64,000 bases of DNA from Echinococcus granulosus (lineage: Eukaryota; Platyhelminthes; Cestoda; Cyclophyllidea; Taeniidae): contig NW_020170421.1 of the NCBI RefSeq assembly GCF_000524195.1, positions 134,500 through 198,499 of the forward strand. The letters run 5' to 3'. Each line of letters begins with the position of its first letter. The stretch's first letter is position 1. A program made the translations under genes and the position numbers. The notes below the pieces were generated by a model. It saw only the letters and a program-made list of their open reading frames with translations, made no database searches and was not told the DNA's origin. Below, in pieces: positions 1 to 12,500 of this stretch.

Positions 1-560
1 CATGACAAAGAGGTCAATAGGCCCTACTTAAGAATATGTAGAAAGTAATAATGCATCCAACCATACTTTTCAGATAAAAAAGAATTTTGCATGGGTTTCA
101 GGAGCTGATGGCATATGGCGCACCATATCAAGATAATTCAGCCTCTGAAGGCTGGTTCTTGGCAGTCTGAAGAGGGTAACGAAAGATTTATCAAGCATGA
201 TCCAACACATGAATTAGGAACTACTTTAGAGATATGTTGGGGTCCACGCATAGCATTTTGGTAACCATAATGATGTACAGGGTACGAATGTCAGTTCTCT
301 TATTTGATGCACCACAAAAGATATTTTGATATGCAGATTTAAAATACTTTGCAAATGAATTGTTGCATAAGAACCGAAGAAGAACGGTTGAGTTTATTCA
401 TAAATCTTATGAATGGTGGTGAGGTGCAGACTTCAGTATTAAACGAATTTTTGACAAAAATACACACTAGTGATCGAGTAGATATATTCTAAAGCGAATT
501 ATGCAGTTTCGTAGCGGAAAATCATACAACGAGGCATTTGGAAGTCTCATTAACCAACAG
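1..560. other. Non-coding start of window
   Basis: AT-rich sequence without a supported gene, RNA or repeat. Confidence 0.4.
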
Positions 561-620
561 GCAATCCCTACTAAAACAACCTCACTAGACTCGGTTTCAT
601 AGCATTTTTCGTGGATGTTG

Positions 621-877
621 TGCAATGCGTTGGTTGTTTAACCCTCGATTTTGGTAGTGGGCCACTTTGTGTCCCCACCATTGTGTAACGCGATAGTAGT
701 TTATCCCTCGGTATTGGTGAGGCGCCACTTTTGTACTTTGAATTAGCCCTCTTGTACCTCTCTGGGTGGGCTGGCCTTTCAAGCCATGCCAATAGCCCAG
801 ACACCTTCTCCGCGCTGAATATATTCTGCCCGAGTATTTTGTCTTCTTTCGTCTTCAGGGAGTCTCGGGACGCTACA
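621..877 (-). repeat. Dispersed ~200 bp repeat, copy A (longest)
   Basis: Read on the minus strand it begins TGTAGCGTCCCGAGACT and runs through CTGAAGACGAAAGAAGAC and GGGCAGAATATATT to TTAAACAACCAACGCATTGCA. The same blocks in the same order recur in the copies at 3.95, 4.8, 44.5, 45.3 and 47.5 kb. It codes for nothing recognisable. The termini are TG...CA. Confidence 0.75.
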
Positions 878-1007
878 ATTGCATTTTCACAGGGTGGGCT
901 AGCCATCAGACAATGCCAAAGGCTCCATTCACTTATGCGTATTGAATGTGTACTATGTCCGAGTGTCATATCTTCTTTTGTCTACAAGAAAGTCAAAGGG
1001 AGCTACA
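878..1007 (-). repeat. Dispersed repeat, truncated copy abutting copy A
   Basis: A second head (TGTAGCTCCCTTTGACTTTC, then ACAAAAGAAGATATGACACTCGG) lies directly before copy A in the same orientation and lacks the 3' part. It suggests a tandem partial duplication or insertion of one copy into another. Confidence 0.6.
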
Positions 1008-1020
1008 ATTGCTTTTAAAA

Positions 1021-3949
1021 TAGTTTTTATTAATAAGTAACTATCAAATTGGATTGGCATCCGCTAAACGAGAGCATGCTTACAAATGCAGGCTCCTTTG
1101 ACATCTTAAAAACAGCAAAATGGCAAGAAATTTGGCAGTGGTCAATGCGTATCATTTCATTTTAACATTAGCCCAAAACCACAATAATAATAGTAAAATA
1201 ATAACTCATGTTTGTTGTCAACAGACTTTTGTACTGCAAACTCACTCTATTTGGAGAATAATAAACTCAAGCAAAAAACCCTGGGTTTTTTGACAAATAT
1301 TAGTTGAGTATAACCTAATTATTTCAGTGATAATATTTTAGCTGGATCGCACTGTTGACCTTAGCATTGCAGTTGTTCATTTTTAGCCTAGAATTTTACC
1401 GCATTTAACCTTACGGTACGTGTGCTTCCGCTTTACTGCCGATCAAGTAACTGAAACCTGTGATTGAGCTTTAACCTAATCTCTTCAATCACGAAGTCTG
1501 CTATGCTTCTTGGTACTGGGAAGCAATATTCTTGGGTGATAGAATGACTCGAGTGGTTACCGATAAGTAGACTTTCATTCGTTGAATTTCATTTGATGGA
1601 TTTGTAGTTCTGAAATACAATAGACGTGTTATTTTTTTTCTGAAGGGCCTTTTGATGTCTCCTGTCCGATTTAAGTGAAGGCGTTTGCATATGGATGTGC
1701 TGTCAATGACTCTGCTTCCGTCTCCGTGCTTTCATTGTTTTGGGATAACCCGCGTCCAAATGCGTTCTCTGTGGTGTCAATGCTTAATTTTAGTTAGTTA
1801 CTGGAGATAGTTTTAGGGAGATGGTAAATTTATTGTAAGGTGAGCAAGGTTTGGTGGGTTTGCACGCTTTTGTCGGATAAATTGGATCTGAGGAAGTCAC
1901 CACCTGCCGTATTTACCTTGTTCTAAAAATGTTTTAACTCTTCTCTCCCCCCCCCCCCTCCCTCCCCTGTTCAAATGTTGGCTGTGCGTGACAAGTTTCC
2001 TACTATAATTTAATATGTCAATGGTGTCTGCAAAGTGGAGCACAACACTTGTATGGCTTTGATGTTGATGTATTAGCTCATATGAAGATGGTAGCGGTAC
2101 GTAGTGCAATTTGGCCCCAAAATGAAATGGTCTGATTAGTTTTGTAACTTCTGAACATAAAAATTGCCTTGGACTGGACATTGGGGTTTTCGTATTCTAA
2201 AGGTGGGAGTAAGCGCATTTTGACTCGTTAAGGCACCGCCACAAAATTTAGCGACAATTCAGCTGACTTCGATTTGCAAATCTCTGCTTGCTATTTATTA
2301 CTTAAAGAGGGTCGTTTTTGGTATTTTAATGGCATAGGCATCGTTGTGTAATCATATTAGAGGATTCTGGTATCCATGGTACTGCTGTAGTCATCCGTTT
2401 CTCGTAACAAGAGTTTTTATACTAGCTTTAGTGTTCTGAAGCTTATGTGTAACCATGACTGCTTACATTAATTCCTATGTGCCGGGCAAGCCTCACCTCA
2501 CACCCTGACAGTTCAATCTATTCATCAAGTAGTCACTGCTTGAGTGAATCAGAGCGTCTGTTATCCCTCTAATGGACGAAAAAATCCGATTTGAAAATTT
2601 TGTCCCGTTCGTGATCAAACTTGGTTCACATGTAATGGCAGATAATTTTCTTCATCAAGATATTTTAGACGTCTGTTAACACAACTTTTGAATGCTTTTA
2701 TCAATGTTTAAAGCTCCTTATTTTACTTGCGACCTCTTTAGCCCGTATAAAATAGTTTTTACCTTGTCCACATGATAATGAATTTAACGCACTGACCCAT
2801 ATTTCCACCTTCATTCTAACTTTCTTTTTCTTCTTATTTATATCCTTCTCAAACCTCAATTAAAGGGTAAAATGATGGTAGGGAGTACTGAGACGTCATG
2901 CTTGAATTTCAATGCCCATGTGCTTTCTGAGAGGACGTCATGTATGCGGATGAGTGGGCACTTAATTGTTGCACCTCAGGTATGATTGTGTGCACTTAGG
3001 ATTTTTACAGAGGACTTTGTTCGTTACTTTACCCTCAAATTTGTTTTTACCACAGTTACCTCAATATTTTGGATTACGTGTTTAAGTATTTTAACCATGT
3101 GATATATATGAAGTTTTACGTAGATCCGGACGTACTTAATTCTATCAGATCAGTTCATTATAGTAATGAAGCAGTAAATTTTTAAGATTAATACATCTAA
3201 CCCATACGATGGATAAAAGAAGATTTGTGTGCATCTTTGATTCAACGGATCTGTAGCAGTCAATTTTCCCATCTCATTAAGCTAAGACAACCCCATCCTA
3301 ACAGAATTGTTGAGATTAGCCTCCATCTTTGCGACAACTGCCACTAGTGGTGTAAATGAATGGCATTGACATGTGATTTGGAAATGTTGGACTCCAATGA
3401 TCTGCTGGCCATCCACCGATTAAGATCGTAATAAAGGTGTGTATCGAGTCGTAATTTCTTTCAAAGAGTTTGGAGCATCAGTTACCACCACTTTTGGTTC
3501 CTAAGTAGCAAAAACTAAACACTTCAAATTTTGTTTTAGCCTTATTAGTCTGTATCTAAGATTGACGTTGATCTCGTAAGAACTGGTCGGCTAGATTTTT
3601 GGTTGGTTTTTTTTCACTTTGTAGTTTTGGTTCTGCTGAAAAAGAGTAGAGCAAAGGCCAACTTTATCAGACTCCAGCGCTTTACTTCAATTGTTTGTTC
3701 CTATTGTTCATGCCTAAAAGAGCAAGAGCAAAAGAAGAAAGCATTTTCATGGATATGTAATTGCCTTGAGGTCACTGCACTCAATATGGATGCTTATGCT
3801 GTCTTAAAAGATAAATGTTTCTATTCGGAAAAGGGCCTTTGGGAGATTTTAGGTTTTCTCTATTTATTTTTAAATACTTGAAAAAGGAATGCTTAAGAGT
3901 GCTATCCCACATCGCTTGTCGTATACGTGATTTATCACCACGCCATAGT
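1021..3949. other. Non-coding stretch
   Basis: AT-rich. It contains a poly-C/pyrimidine tract near 1946-1968 but no supported gene. Short open frames lack homology and splice-compatible partners. Confidence 0.4.
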
Positions 3950-4118
3950 GTAATGCACTGGTTGTTTGTTTATCTTTTAGTTTTGGTTACGCGGGCACAG
4001 AAGGGCACGGCTGTTATGCTTCCGTCCATTAATATGTCCTCCAGGCCAGCTCGATAAGATAAATTCTACCCTGGTGTTATGTCCTCTTTTGCCTATATGA
4101 AAGGCCCGGGACACTACA
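3950..4118 (-). repeat. Dispersed repeat, copy B
   Basis: The minus strand begins TGTAGTGTCCCGGGCCTTTC, continues GGCAAAAGAGGACATAA and ends GATAAACAAACAACCAGTGC. It is shorter than copy A in the middle. Confidence 0.65.
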
Positions 4119-4803
4119 TTGGTGGAAGTAGAAAACGAACCCAAACTCTAAGGAAAAACACTGACTTCTTTTACCGAATGCTAAATCTTAACGTGACGGA
4201 AGGAGGGAACGTGGTGTGGATGGAGGAATCTGTAATGACTCCCATTGGCGCCCCTACCCCGGTCCCCTGCTCTGCAAAAGTGTTATTTACAACCAAAGTG
4301 TCACCAATCGTAAAAAAGTTCTTTACGGAGCTGTCTACGGTACCTCGTGAAGATGTCAATTAAGTTGACACGCGATGCCTCTTTTGCCTCTCTGCTAGCT
4401 GGATGGAACTCAGATAGAACGATATGGCTGGCAGCACTGAAGTGCAAGCAAAATGGCAAGGAGGAATAAAAGAAATGCCTTATCCCACAAAACTATTTCA
4501 AACACCTTCCCTTATTTAATGCCTGCTTTGGGGCCAGCGTACTTACGACTAGCGATAGAAATACGAGATGTCTAGCACATTTCTCCCTCCACCAATACAG
4601 TTTCCAAACAGGACGAAACTTCAGATCCAGTGGAACCGCCAAGACGGATCAGTGGTGTTGCGGTAAATATCATTTTAGTTACAAGGAAATTCAGTAACTG
4701 GAACGGTTGGTTCGTGGGTGTTTTTACGTACAGCACCGACTAAATTGCGACGGCCGAGTCGGGAGGTTGTTTATAAAGAGTACAGAGGATGGCGTTCAAG
4801 AGA

Positions 4804-5000
4804 AGATGCTTTGATTATTTGTCTAACTCTTCATTTATGACCCGGGGGCACTTAGAACTCCACTTTTGTACTTCCAGTAGGCAGTATGGCCTCTGGTGCA
4901 TGCCAATTCCCCTCTGCAACTCTTCAACACGTCAACAATACATGTTCTGCCCACATGTAATGACTTCTTTCGTCTGTAGGAAAGATTCCAGGCGTTGCAA
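4804..5000 (-). repeat. Dispersed repeat, copy C
   Basis: The minus strand carries ACGAAAGAAGTCATTACA, GGGCAGAACATGTATTGT, TGGAAGTACAAAAGTGGAG and GAGTTAGACAAATAATCAAA, matching the copies on the right side of the window in order and spacing. Confidence 0.7.
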
Positions 5001-8000
5001 ATCCTACCTTTGGTAGCCCCAGACTCAAATTTTATTTTTTTTGTTCTCAAATCATGCACTTTAAGGAATTTCAAAAAATACGGAACTTTCTAGAGCTGCG
5101 CAGCTACTATTTGGACTTTAATAGCAATAATTAAGCCATAAGGTGAGTCGTAAAATAATTTACGAAGGGGTTGCACTTGTACAGTTCCAAATAAAAGCTT
5201 CAATTTCTCAACAGGCATAAAAACGATTTTCCATATAGTACTGGGAGGCAGTAGGTTTTAATCTAGGTGGGAGAAACGAAACTGGAACTGCTGAATAAAT
5301 AAACATCATATAATTTAGTCAGTTATAAAACTAAAGAAGAACCAAGACTTCTGACAAAGGATCAATATTTAAGGAAATGTAGGGAGTAGTTAATTGCCCT
5401 TACACAACAAATGGTTCTCCCAGGACACCAGTCGGTCTTGACAACATTTCAAGGCTCATCACTGGAACACGTTCCCATATTATGGTGGGAAATTCATGAG
5501 GTTTCCACCTTGCAGGATCTCGGAAACACAAAAATTGGTGCAATGGACAAGGTTGACTGTAAGCTTGAAGGGGCTCTTTGAAATAGCTGGACGTCGCCTC
5601 ACCTCCATGGCTATCTACAAGTATGACACAAATATTCGAGTGGCTCACCTCTCGATATAACAGGATGGGAACAGAGATCAAAATCAGGAGAGCGAGCTTA
5701 GAATCTTTTCAGATGCCCAACGTCATCCACCCCCGCTTTCACAGCAGCTAGTAAGTACGTCAGTCGATTGTCTTTGCATGATGTGCTCACGACCCAGCTG
5801 ATTTTCCCATTTGAGGAACTCATATAATTGATAATATCGCATCAAATGGTTAATGAAACAAGTAGTGACTTCAGCAGTTTAGAGAACCGAAGAATCTCTT
5901 AAGTGAGCCAAATATATAGCATGCTCGATTATCACCTTGGCGCATCTATGTTTACTTCTGGCATCCAGATGCGTACATTAGTAGCTGACAAAAAACTGGA
6001 TTCAAAGTCATTTTGGAGGACCAGAATAGAAATCTGGTGTGTTATTTGCGATAAAAAGGCCGTTAAAGCTGTCAATAGGGATTAAATTGTCCGTGATATT
6101 GATAACTTCTAGGCGTTAGTTCACAGCCTGTTGTTTGTCAGCGGAATGTCAATCTACTACCACGATGCATTAACTGACTATTTGAAATAGAATATTCTTA
6201 CAGTATTTTCTTGATTACTTTTGCACAAATCATTTGAGTCGCCAGTGGGGGATGACTAGGTCAATAAAACAGGATCCTGGACTGTAATTCCAGTAATAAT
6301 GACAACCTGCAAGGGAATTTAAGCATATTTTACCAAGGCACCTTAATGAAATGCTAATTGACATCTTGGTACCCTATATCCAATAGAAAGGCTGGAGTGA
6401 CTGGAGCGAGGACAAAGAAACCTCCCGTGACTTGCTTAATTTTTCTATCTCAGAAGTCAGTTGAAATAATGGCAGAACAACGGGTAACCAGTGAAAGGAA
6501 ATAGTGGATGCAAATTTGCATTGTGCACTGACAGTCGATTCGCATGTTCCTCTCCGCTTAAACAATCACTGTCTACTTATATATTGCCTGATCCGGCCGT
6601 ATATTTCATTTCTATCACCCATGCACATAAGGCCATGTTTTTAAGGTATCCCATTCCCGTTGGGAACGTTTCAAAGTCATGAGTGAGAACCTGTTTCGTA
6701 AATTACATCAGACAAATTGGATCTTCATATGAACGACCAAGAATTTGTTCAGTTTGGGGATGTATAACTCTACCAAACTGGGTACTAAATAACTGATACG
6801 ATTTATTTCAGTTCCTTTAAATCAAGGGCATCTATTACATAATTTGAAAGGGCGTTAAAAGTAACCACTGCCTTAATGATACTGTTGTTTCTGTGTGGAT
6901 TACGGTTTGGCTTCCCACATTCACTTGCAGCACAAAAGCCCAACATTTTCTCCAGTGATGATCCGATTTACAAAATCTTACAGATCAGATAAAGTGATTG
7001 AAGTAGTTTTCTTAAAAGCCTTGTTAATTATTCATAAAATTTGATCTAAGTAGAATGGATCAAAGGTTGCAATGATTTAAACTTGTACCAATCTTCATCA
7101 ATAGCCTAAAATTTGCACTCTTTTATGACATGGTGTAAAGGTTGTAAGTGAGACCTGTTTTAGAGTTCAGTCTGCATGTATCTTGACTATTTGCAAGGGG
7201 AACATTCTACGAACCGGTCGCTCGTATATCACTTGCTAGCATAAAGAAATTTCGGTCAAAACATTATTCGGAAGATGCTTTTCCCCTTCTCAAAATTCTT
7301 TCTTCTTCTACATGCAGTTGACTTTTATGATATGAGTGAAAACAATTTTATGTCATTCAACTTTCAAATTTTCCACAAAAGTAACTTTCTTCCAGAATTT
7401 TCTGGTTTCTTATTTGCATATGGCACGCACAAAATACGCAGGACAAAGGTTTTGGGAAATGGCTTTTTGGCGTTCATCCATTTATACCTTAAGTTAACTG
7501 GATTCCAAATCCGGTACTATTCACCATCATCGTAGTAGCATCACTTCTAGTGCCGTACTTTAAATTATAAGTAGCAACTTTATTTTAAATCAAAATATCG
7601 ATCTGTAACCAAGGCCTTGTTAGCGTTGGTTAATGTGAATTTAAGAAATCAGCGCCATGTCGACAATAATAGACAATTTGAGCTCACTTCTTCTTAGTTT
7701 ATTAATTTGTCTTATGCTACACCCTCTGCGCCACTTTTGCCTCAATAATTTCCCTATGATATGCCAAATAAAATTATTGGAGGCACTTGGGAAACATCAC
7801 TTGCAATCCATAATTGGATTTTACACTATTCCCGTGTGTAATAATGATCGCGACCCTTAAACACACTTCTACAGTTTACTAAACGAGTCGCTGTTACACC
7901 AACCGTTGCTTTTGTTCTTGGAAAATAAGCATTATTTAGAGAGCTGTAAAAACGCCACAATTAACCCACATACTTTATTGGCTGAAATGTCTGCCTAAGC

Positions 8001-9318
8001 AGAGTGCGTATGTTGTTTACGCAGCGGTAAAGACCGGGTGCGTACGTGCTCTCCATTCAGCATCGCCTGCCAATTAGGTAAGGAGCACGCCTACCCACCA
8101 ATCAGCGCACAGAACGAACTGGTCTGGTAATCGATAGCCACACTGCCCTTGTGATTGTTTCGCTACAAGCCTACGGATTGTGATGTAAGGCCTGAGAAAA
8201 GTGCGAATCTAATGGTTGGGTTTATGTGTGATAATACAGTCAATTTACGGACGTTGGTGATTGTTTTCTTGGTCCAAAGCAATATTACCGTCAAGGTACA
8301 AATGGCTATGCTAGTGGTAAAAAAGTTCTAAGTTAGCTTCCTTGAGAAGTGATTCGACAATAAAAATCGACCTGTTACGAAATAATCGTTCAGCGTGTGT
8401 TTTAGATTATCCCGTGTGAAAGTGTAGATTCGAGTGTAGTGGAATGACTCCATTCTCCAATGTCGTGTCGACTTTGTGACCCTGTTGCAGTAAATTGATT
8501 TCAGACGTGAGTTGATCTAGGGCTGGTGATGTCGATAAATCGATGTTATTGATTACTCGCTGTGGTGTAAATGCATTTGCAATGATTTGAAGTTGATTGC
8601 CAAGGCTGGAAATATCAGTAGGCTCTCGGAGGCAGTCAAACTCGCACGAGCTTTAAAATTAGTTGCCTAAGCAAACCCATGCAATTCACCTACTGCCATA
8701 GAAATTGAAAATTATTATTCTGCCAACAAATTGGATTAATGTAGTGTTAAATCAATGGGTTTTCACATTCTTGACACAAGTAATTCGTGCTTTGAGACCT
8801 ACTGTTTTTAACTCTCAAAGTTTTAAGTTGATATGTATAGAAAATGCTGGCATACTTGGTGAAAATGCTGGTGCATTTTTGTGCAACCCTTTCCAAATTA
8901 AGGATTCAAATTCACATCTAAATTAGCGGCTCTAACGTATCTTTACTGACGTCGTAACTCCATCGAGGCTACCAGTGGCTAAAAGCCCGCTCCACCGACT
9001 TTTTAAGCAAACATGCACCCCTGCGAGAACACGCTTTAGTGCCACGATCACCAAGTTTCTTCAGGCTAAATTTAAGTCGAATTTAAGGCACCCGCTACTG
9101 TCAGGAGGGTATCCCCACGCTAGACTCGAAGCAGACACCAAGCATGACAAATCATATGATGATCAACTTGCAACTAAAACCGTCTCGGTGAACCTCCCAG
9201 TCCGTCAGCGTAATCGTGCCACGCTCCGTGTCCCCCTACACCAGTAGCCTTCCCAATATAACCAAGTCACACCACCGCAGGGGGCTCAGGACGACCGCCT
9301 GCGTACAAAATATGCAGA
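5001..9318. other. Non-coding stretch downstream of CHD1
   Basis: Mostly AT-rich, with slightly GC-richer patches at 7.97-8.2 kb and 8.95-9.25 kb. No supported gene, tRNA or repeat copy. Confidence 0.4.
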
Positions 9319-9324
9319 TTTATT
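9319..9324 (-). promoter_or_regulatory. Candidate polyadenylation signal of CHD1
   Basis: AATAAA on the minus strand about 230 nt beyond the CHD1 stop codon, followed by a T-rich stretch. It is the first canonical hexamer I see downstream of the stop. Functional use is inferred. Confidence 0.45.
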
Positions 9325-9555
9325 GGGAGGGAACCGCTTCGGTAAGAATTGCATTACACTAATAGTCGGTAAAAAATGACATTATGTGATGATGACGAGA
9401 ATGACAAGCCGTAGTAGCTGGGGTGAGGGGAATAACACGCGAGAAAACTATCTATACAAGAGGTAAAAGGACAAATGAAAGCGTCGGACAGTCATCCTCA
9501 TCATCACCACAAAGTCTCTACACTGTACAAGCACAAAGGGAAGTACACTACTTCC

Positions 9556-12500
9556 CTACTGACGATTTTGAAACAACCGGGGATCGCGAGATGACGAGGA
9601 GGAAGGTGGTGACACAATTGGTGGAGGAATGATGCTGCTGCCACTCATAGAAGGCGGAGAGGAGAGCAACGGGGCCGACTTTTGTTCCTGCCAAGAAAAC
9701 TGCGAGGATGGAGGCTGGAAGGAATAGGGTGGGGGAATGCTACTGGAGGTAGAATTCAGGTTATGTTCGCGGGAGCCATGGAGATTATGCATGCTGGGGT
9801 TGTTGAAAGCATCAGAGAAACCAGGACTGGGTCGATTGAACGCATTGTTGTACCTGCAACAGATGGCATGCATTATAATAAGATCTAGCAACAAATGTAG
9901 AACGCAAATCAAACCTACCGATCAGTTTTGAGATTCCCTGAGCTCCCAGACCAATCATTCCGATTAATGCGGTGCTTCAACGACCTTTCAGTTGTGTTGT
10001 TGAAGTTTCTACGGTTGGACCAGTCTCCACCGTATCGTTTATCAACAGTACCAGATGAGGAACTACGATGGACAGTACCACTACCACTGCCACTGCCCCC
10101 TACAACACCACTACTAGCGTTCAGATTTTCCGTTCTCACTGCATCGCCGCCATGACGATGGTGAGAGCGACTACGATGGCGGTCGGTTGACTTACTGCCA
10201 TCTCTGCCACCGATGGGATCGTCGCGGTGTTGCGAGTGTTGACCCTCCTGTGTTCGCTGCCGATGGCGATGGTGCCGATGATCGTGAGCCTTACGATCTT
10301 GCTCATCCCGATTTCTTTCGTAGGACCTACTGGAGGATGCCTCCTGTTTTAACCACTCGCTCTTTCGCGCCACACTATAGGCCTGTTCCAACTGCAATGC
10401 ATCTTTTTCAGAGAAATTCTGCACAAACTCCCAGTAAAGATGCCTCCAGGTATGACGCTCTTCTCTGTCGTCGATATCTCCAACCAAAGAGCGGATATGC
10501 TCGCCGATGCCAAGTATCACCATATTAAATTTTTCACCTTCGGTAATACCATGATTCTCCAGGTGCTCCAATTGCTTAAACAGTTTCTTGATGGGATGAA
10601 GGTGTTGCTTACATTTGAGAAAAAGTGAACCACGCATTTGGCGGAACTCCTCCTCCTCTTGCTTTGTAAAGGAAGTTGGATTCCGATTTGATGTGCAGTG
10701 AAGGGGTTCATGCTTCATCTTCTCATCATTCAATTTAGCCTTCTTCTTTGGTGGTCGATCATCGACATTCTCAATTTTTAAATGCCGTTTCTGGGGTGTC
10801 TTTTTTATGCGCAAAGGTGGTACAGCTGAAATCGAAGGCGCATCCGCATCACCAGCACCCCCATCAGAACCGGAGGAACTATCGTCAGACTCAACAAACT
10901 CTGCTGATTTGGGTTTCACGCTTGATCTGGAAGACTCTTTGGAATGAGCGTAACCTGAAAGACGTTTAGAGTGTTTCTTTTTATGTTCTTTAGAGGACTT
11001 GTTGTGACGACGACGAAGAGCACCTTTCTGGGAGTCCTCACAGCTGTCTTTGGCGCAGTGCTTCTTCAGCGCCTTGAGCAGATACTCGACTCGCGCGCGG
11101 ACATGGCTTGCCTGAGGTCGTTCATTTGCAGCTAATGGAAGCAACTTTGAACCAAGACCAAGGTCAGAGTCCAGCTTTATAGCCTCCCAATTATCATAGC
11201 CGTGCTCGTACACACCAACGAGAAGATGAGCGTCATCCGTAGAACTCCATGGGGTAGACCAATTAACGTCTCTAGTAGGAAATGGAAGATCGTAGTTCAA
11301 CCGATCCTCCTTCGAGGTCTTTGGGAGCACTTTATGTAAAATCTCCAGGTGACTTAGGCTAAGAAGCAGAGTCTTTGAAGCAATTGCAACCTTTCCATAG
11401 TAGTACATCGGGCCCTTCTGTTTCAAATTGTCCTCTTCCTCTGGAGCTGACTCGATTGCAGCCTTGCAGCCATTTATTATTGTCTCCACTACTTCGCGCA
11501 CCTCATCATTCGTTCGAGAAGGCAGTTCAGCTTCTGCGGCAATTGCCTCTATGCGCTCAAGTGGACGAGCAAACCGCTTCATCGCCCGAACAAGCGCACG
11601 CACCTCCTTATCTGACAATCGAATGAGCCTCTTGCCATTACGATCGCTACCAGAAGGACTACTGCTCGAGTAATTGTCGTTATCCAAGCCGGCCTGGAAG
11701 GTCCTCACCTGTTTCCGCCGTCGAGGCCCCAATTCAAGGTCGAGGAGCGCTTCCTGACTCTCCGCCTGCTTCAAGTTCTCCCGCATCTCCTCAGGAATTA
11801 TTTCCGACCAGGATTTGGCCGACTTGCCTGAGGAATCAATATGAACTGGCTTTGCGTCCTCTTGCTCCGACTGATCAAAGGTTACGACATTGAACGTGGA
11901 GAGAAGAACATTGGCTGGGTTGTAGGGATCCTCCTCCACATCGGCATCTCTCGTTTCAGCACGATTCAGAATGTCATCGATATCGACCTCTACCTCAGCA
12001 GTTTCCTCGTCATTTTGCTTGAAGATGCTCTCAGCACCATGGCGTAGGATTTCAGTAAGAATTTGGCCCTTTGCATCAGACTTTCGAGCACTCCCACCAC
12101 CACGATTGCCTGCGGAATCCATACGTTGGATAACCAAGTGATCAAGCAACATTTTTCGGGTGGCACTTTCAATAATTTTTTCTTCAACCGAGTCTTTCAC
12201 AACCAATCGATAGACAGAGACTTGTTTTGTCTGCCCGATACGATGTGCGCGCGCCTGTGCCTGAATATCGTTCTGGGGGTTCCAATCGGAGTCAAAGATG
12301 ACAACCGTATCAGCTGTTGCTAGGTTTATGCCGAGACCACCAGCTCGTGTTGACAAGAGAAAACAAAAATCAGTGGAACCATCAGCGTTGAAGTGATCAA
12401 GCGCTTGTTTTCGCAGCTCACCGCGAATCGAGCCGTCCAGACGCTGAAAGCCCCATCCACGAAACTGGAGATACTCAGCGATGATGTCTAGCATGCGCAC

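Noticed and set aside
571..969. 132-codon minus-strand open frame
   Set aside because: It coincides with two adjacent copies of the dispersed non-coding repeat and the frame is not kept in other copies.
1946..1968. C-rich tract as a regulatory element
   Set aside because: A simple pyrimidine tract with no associated gene or other motif.
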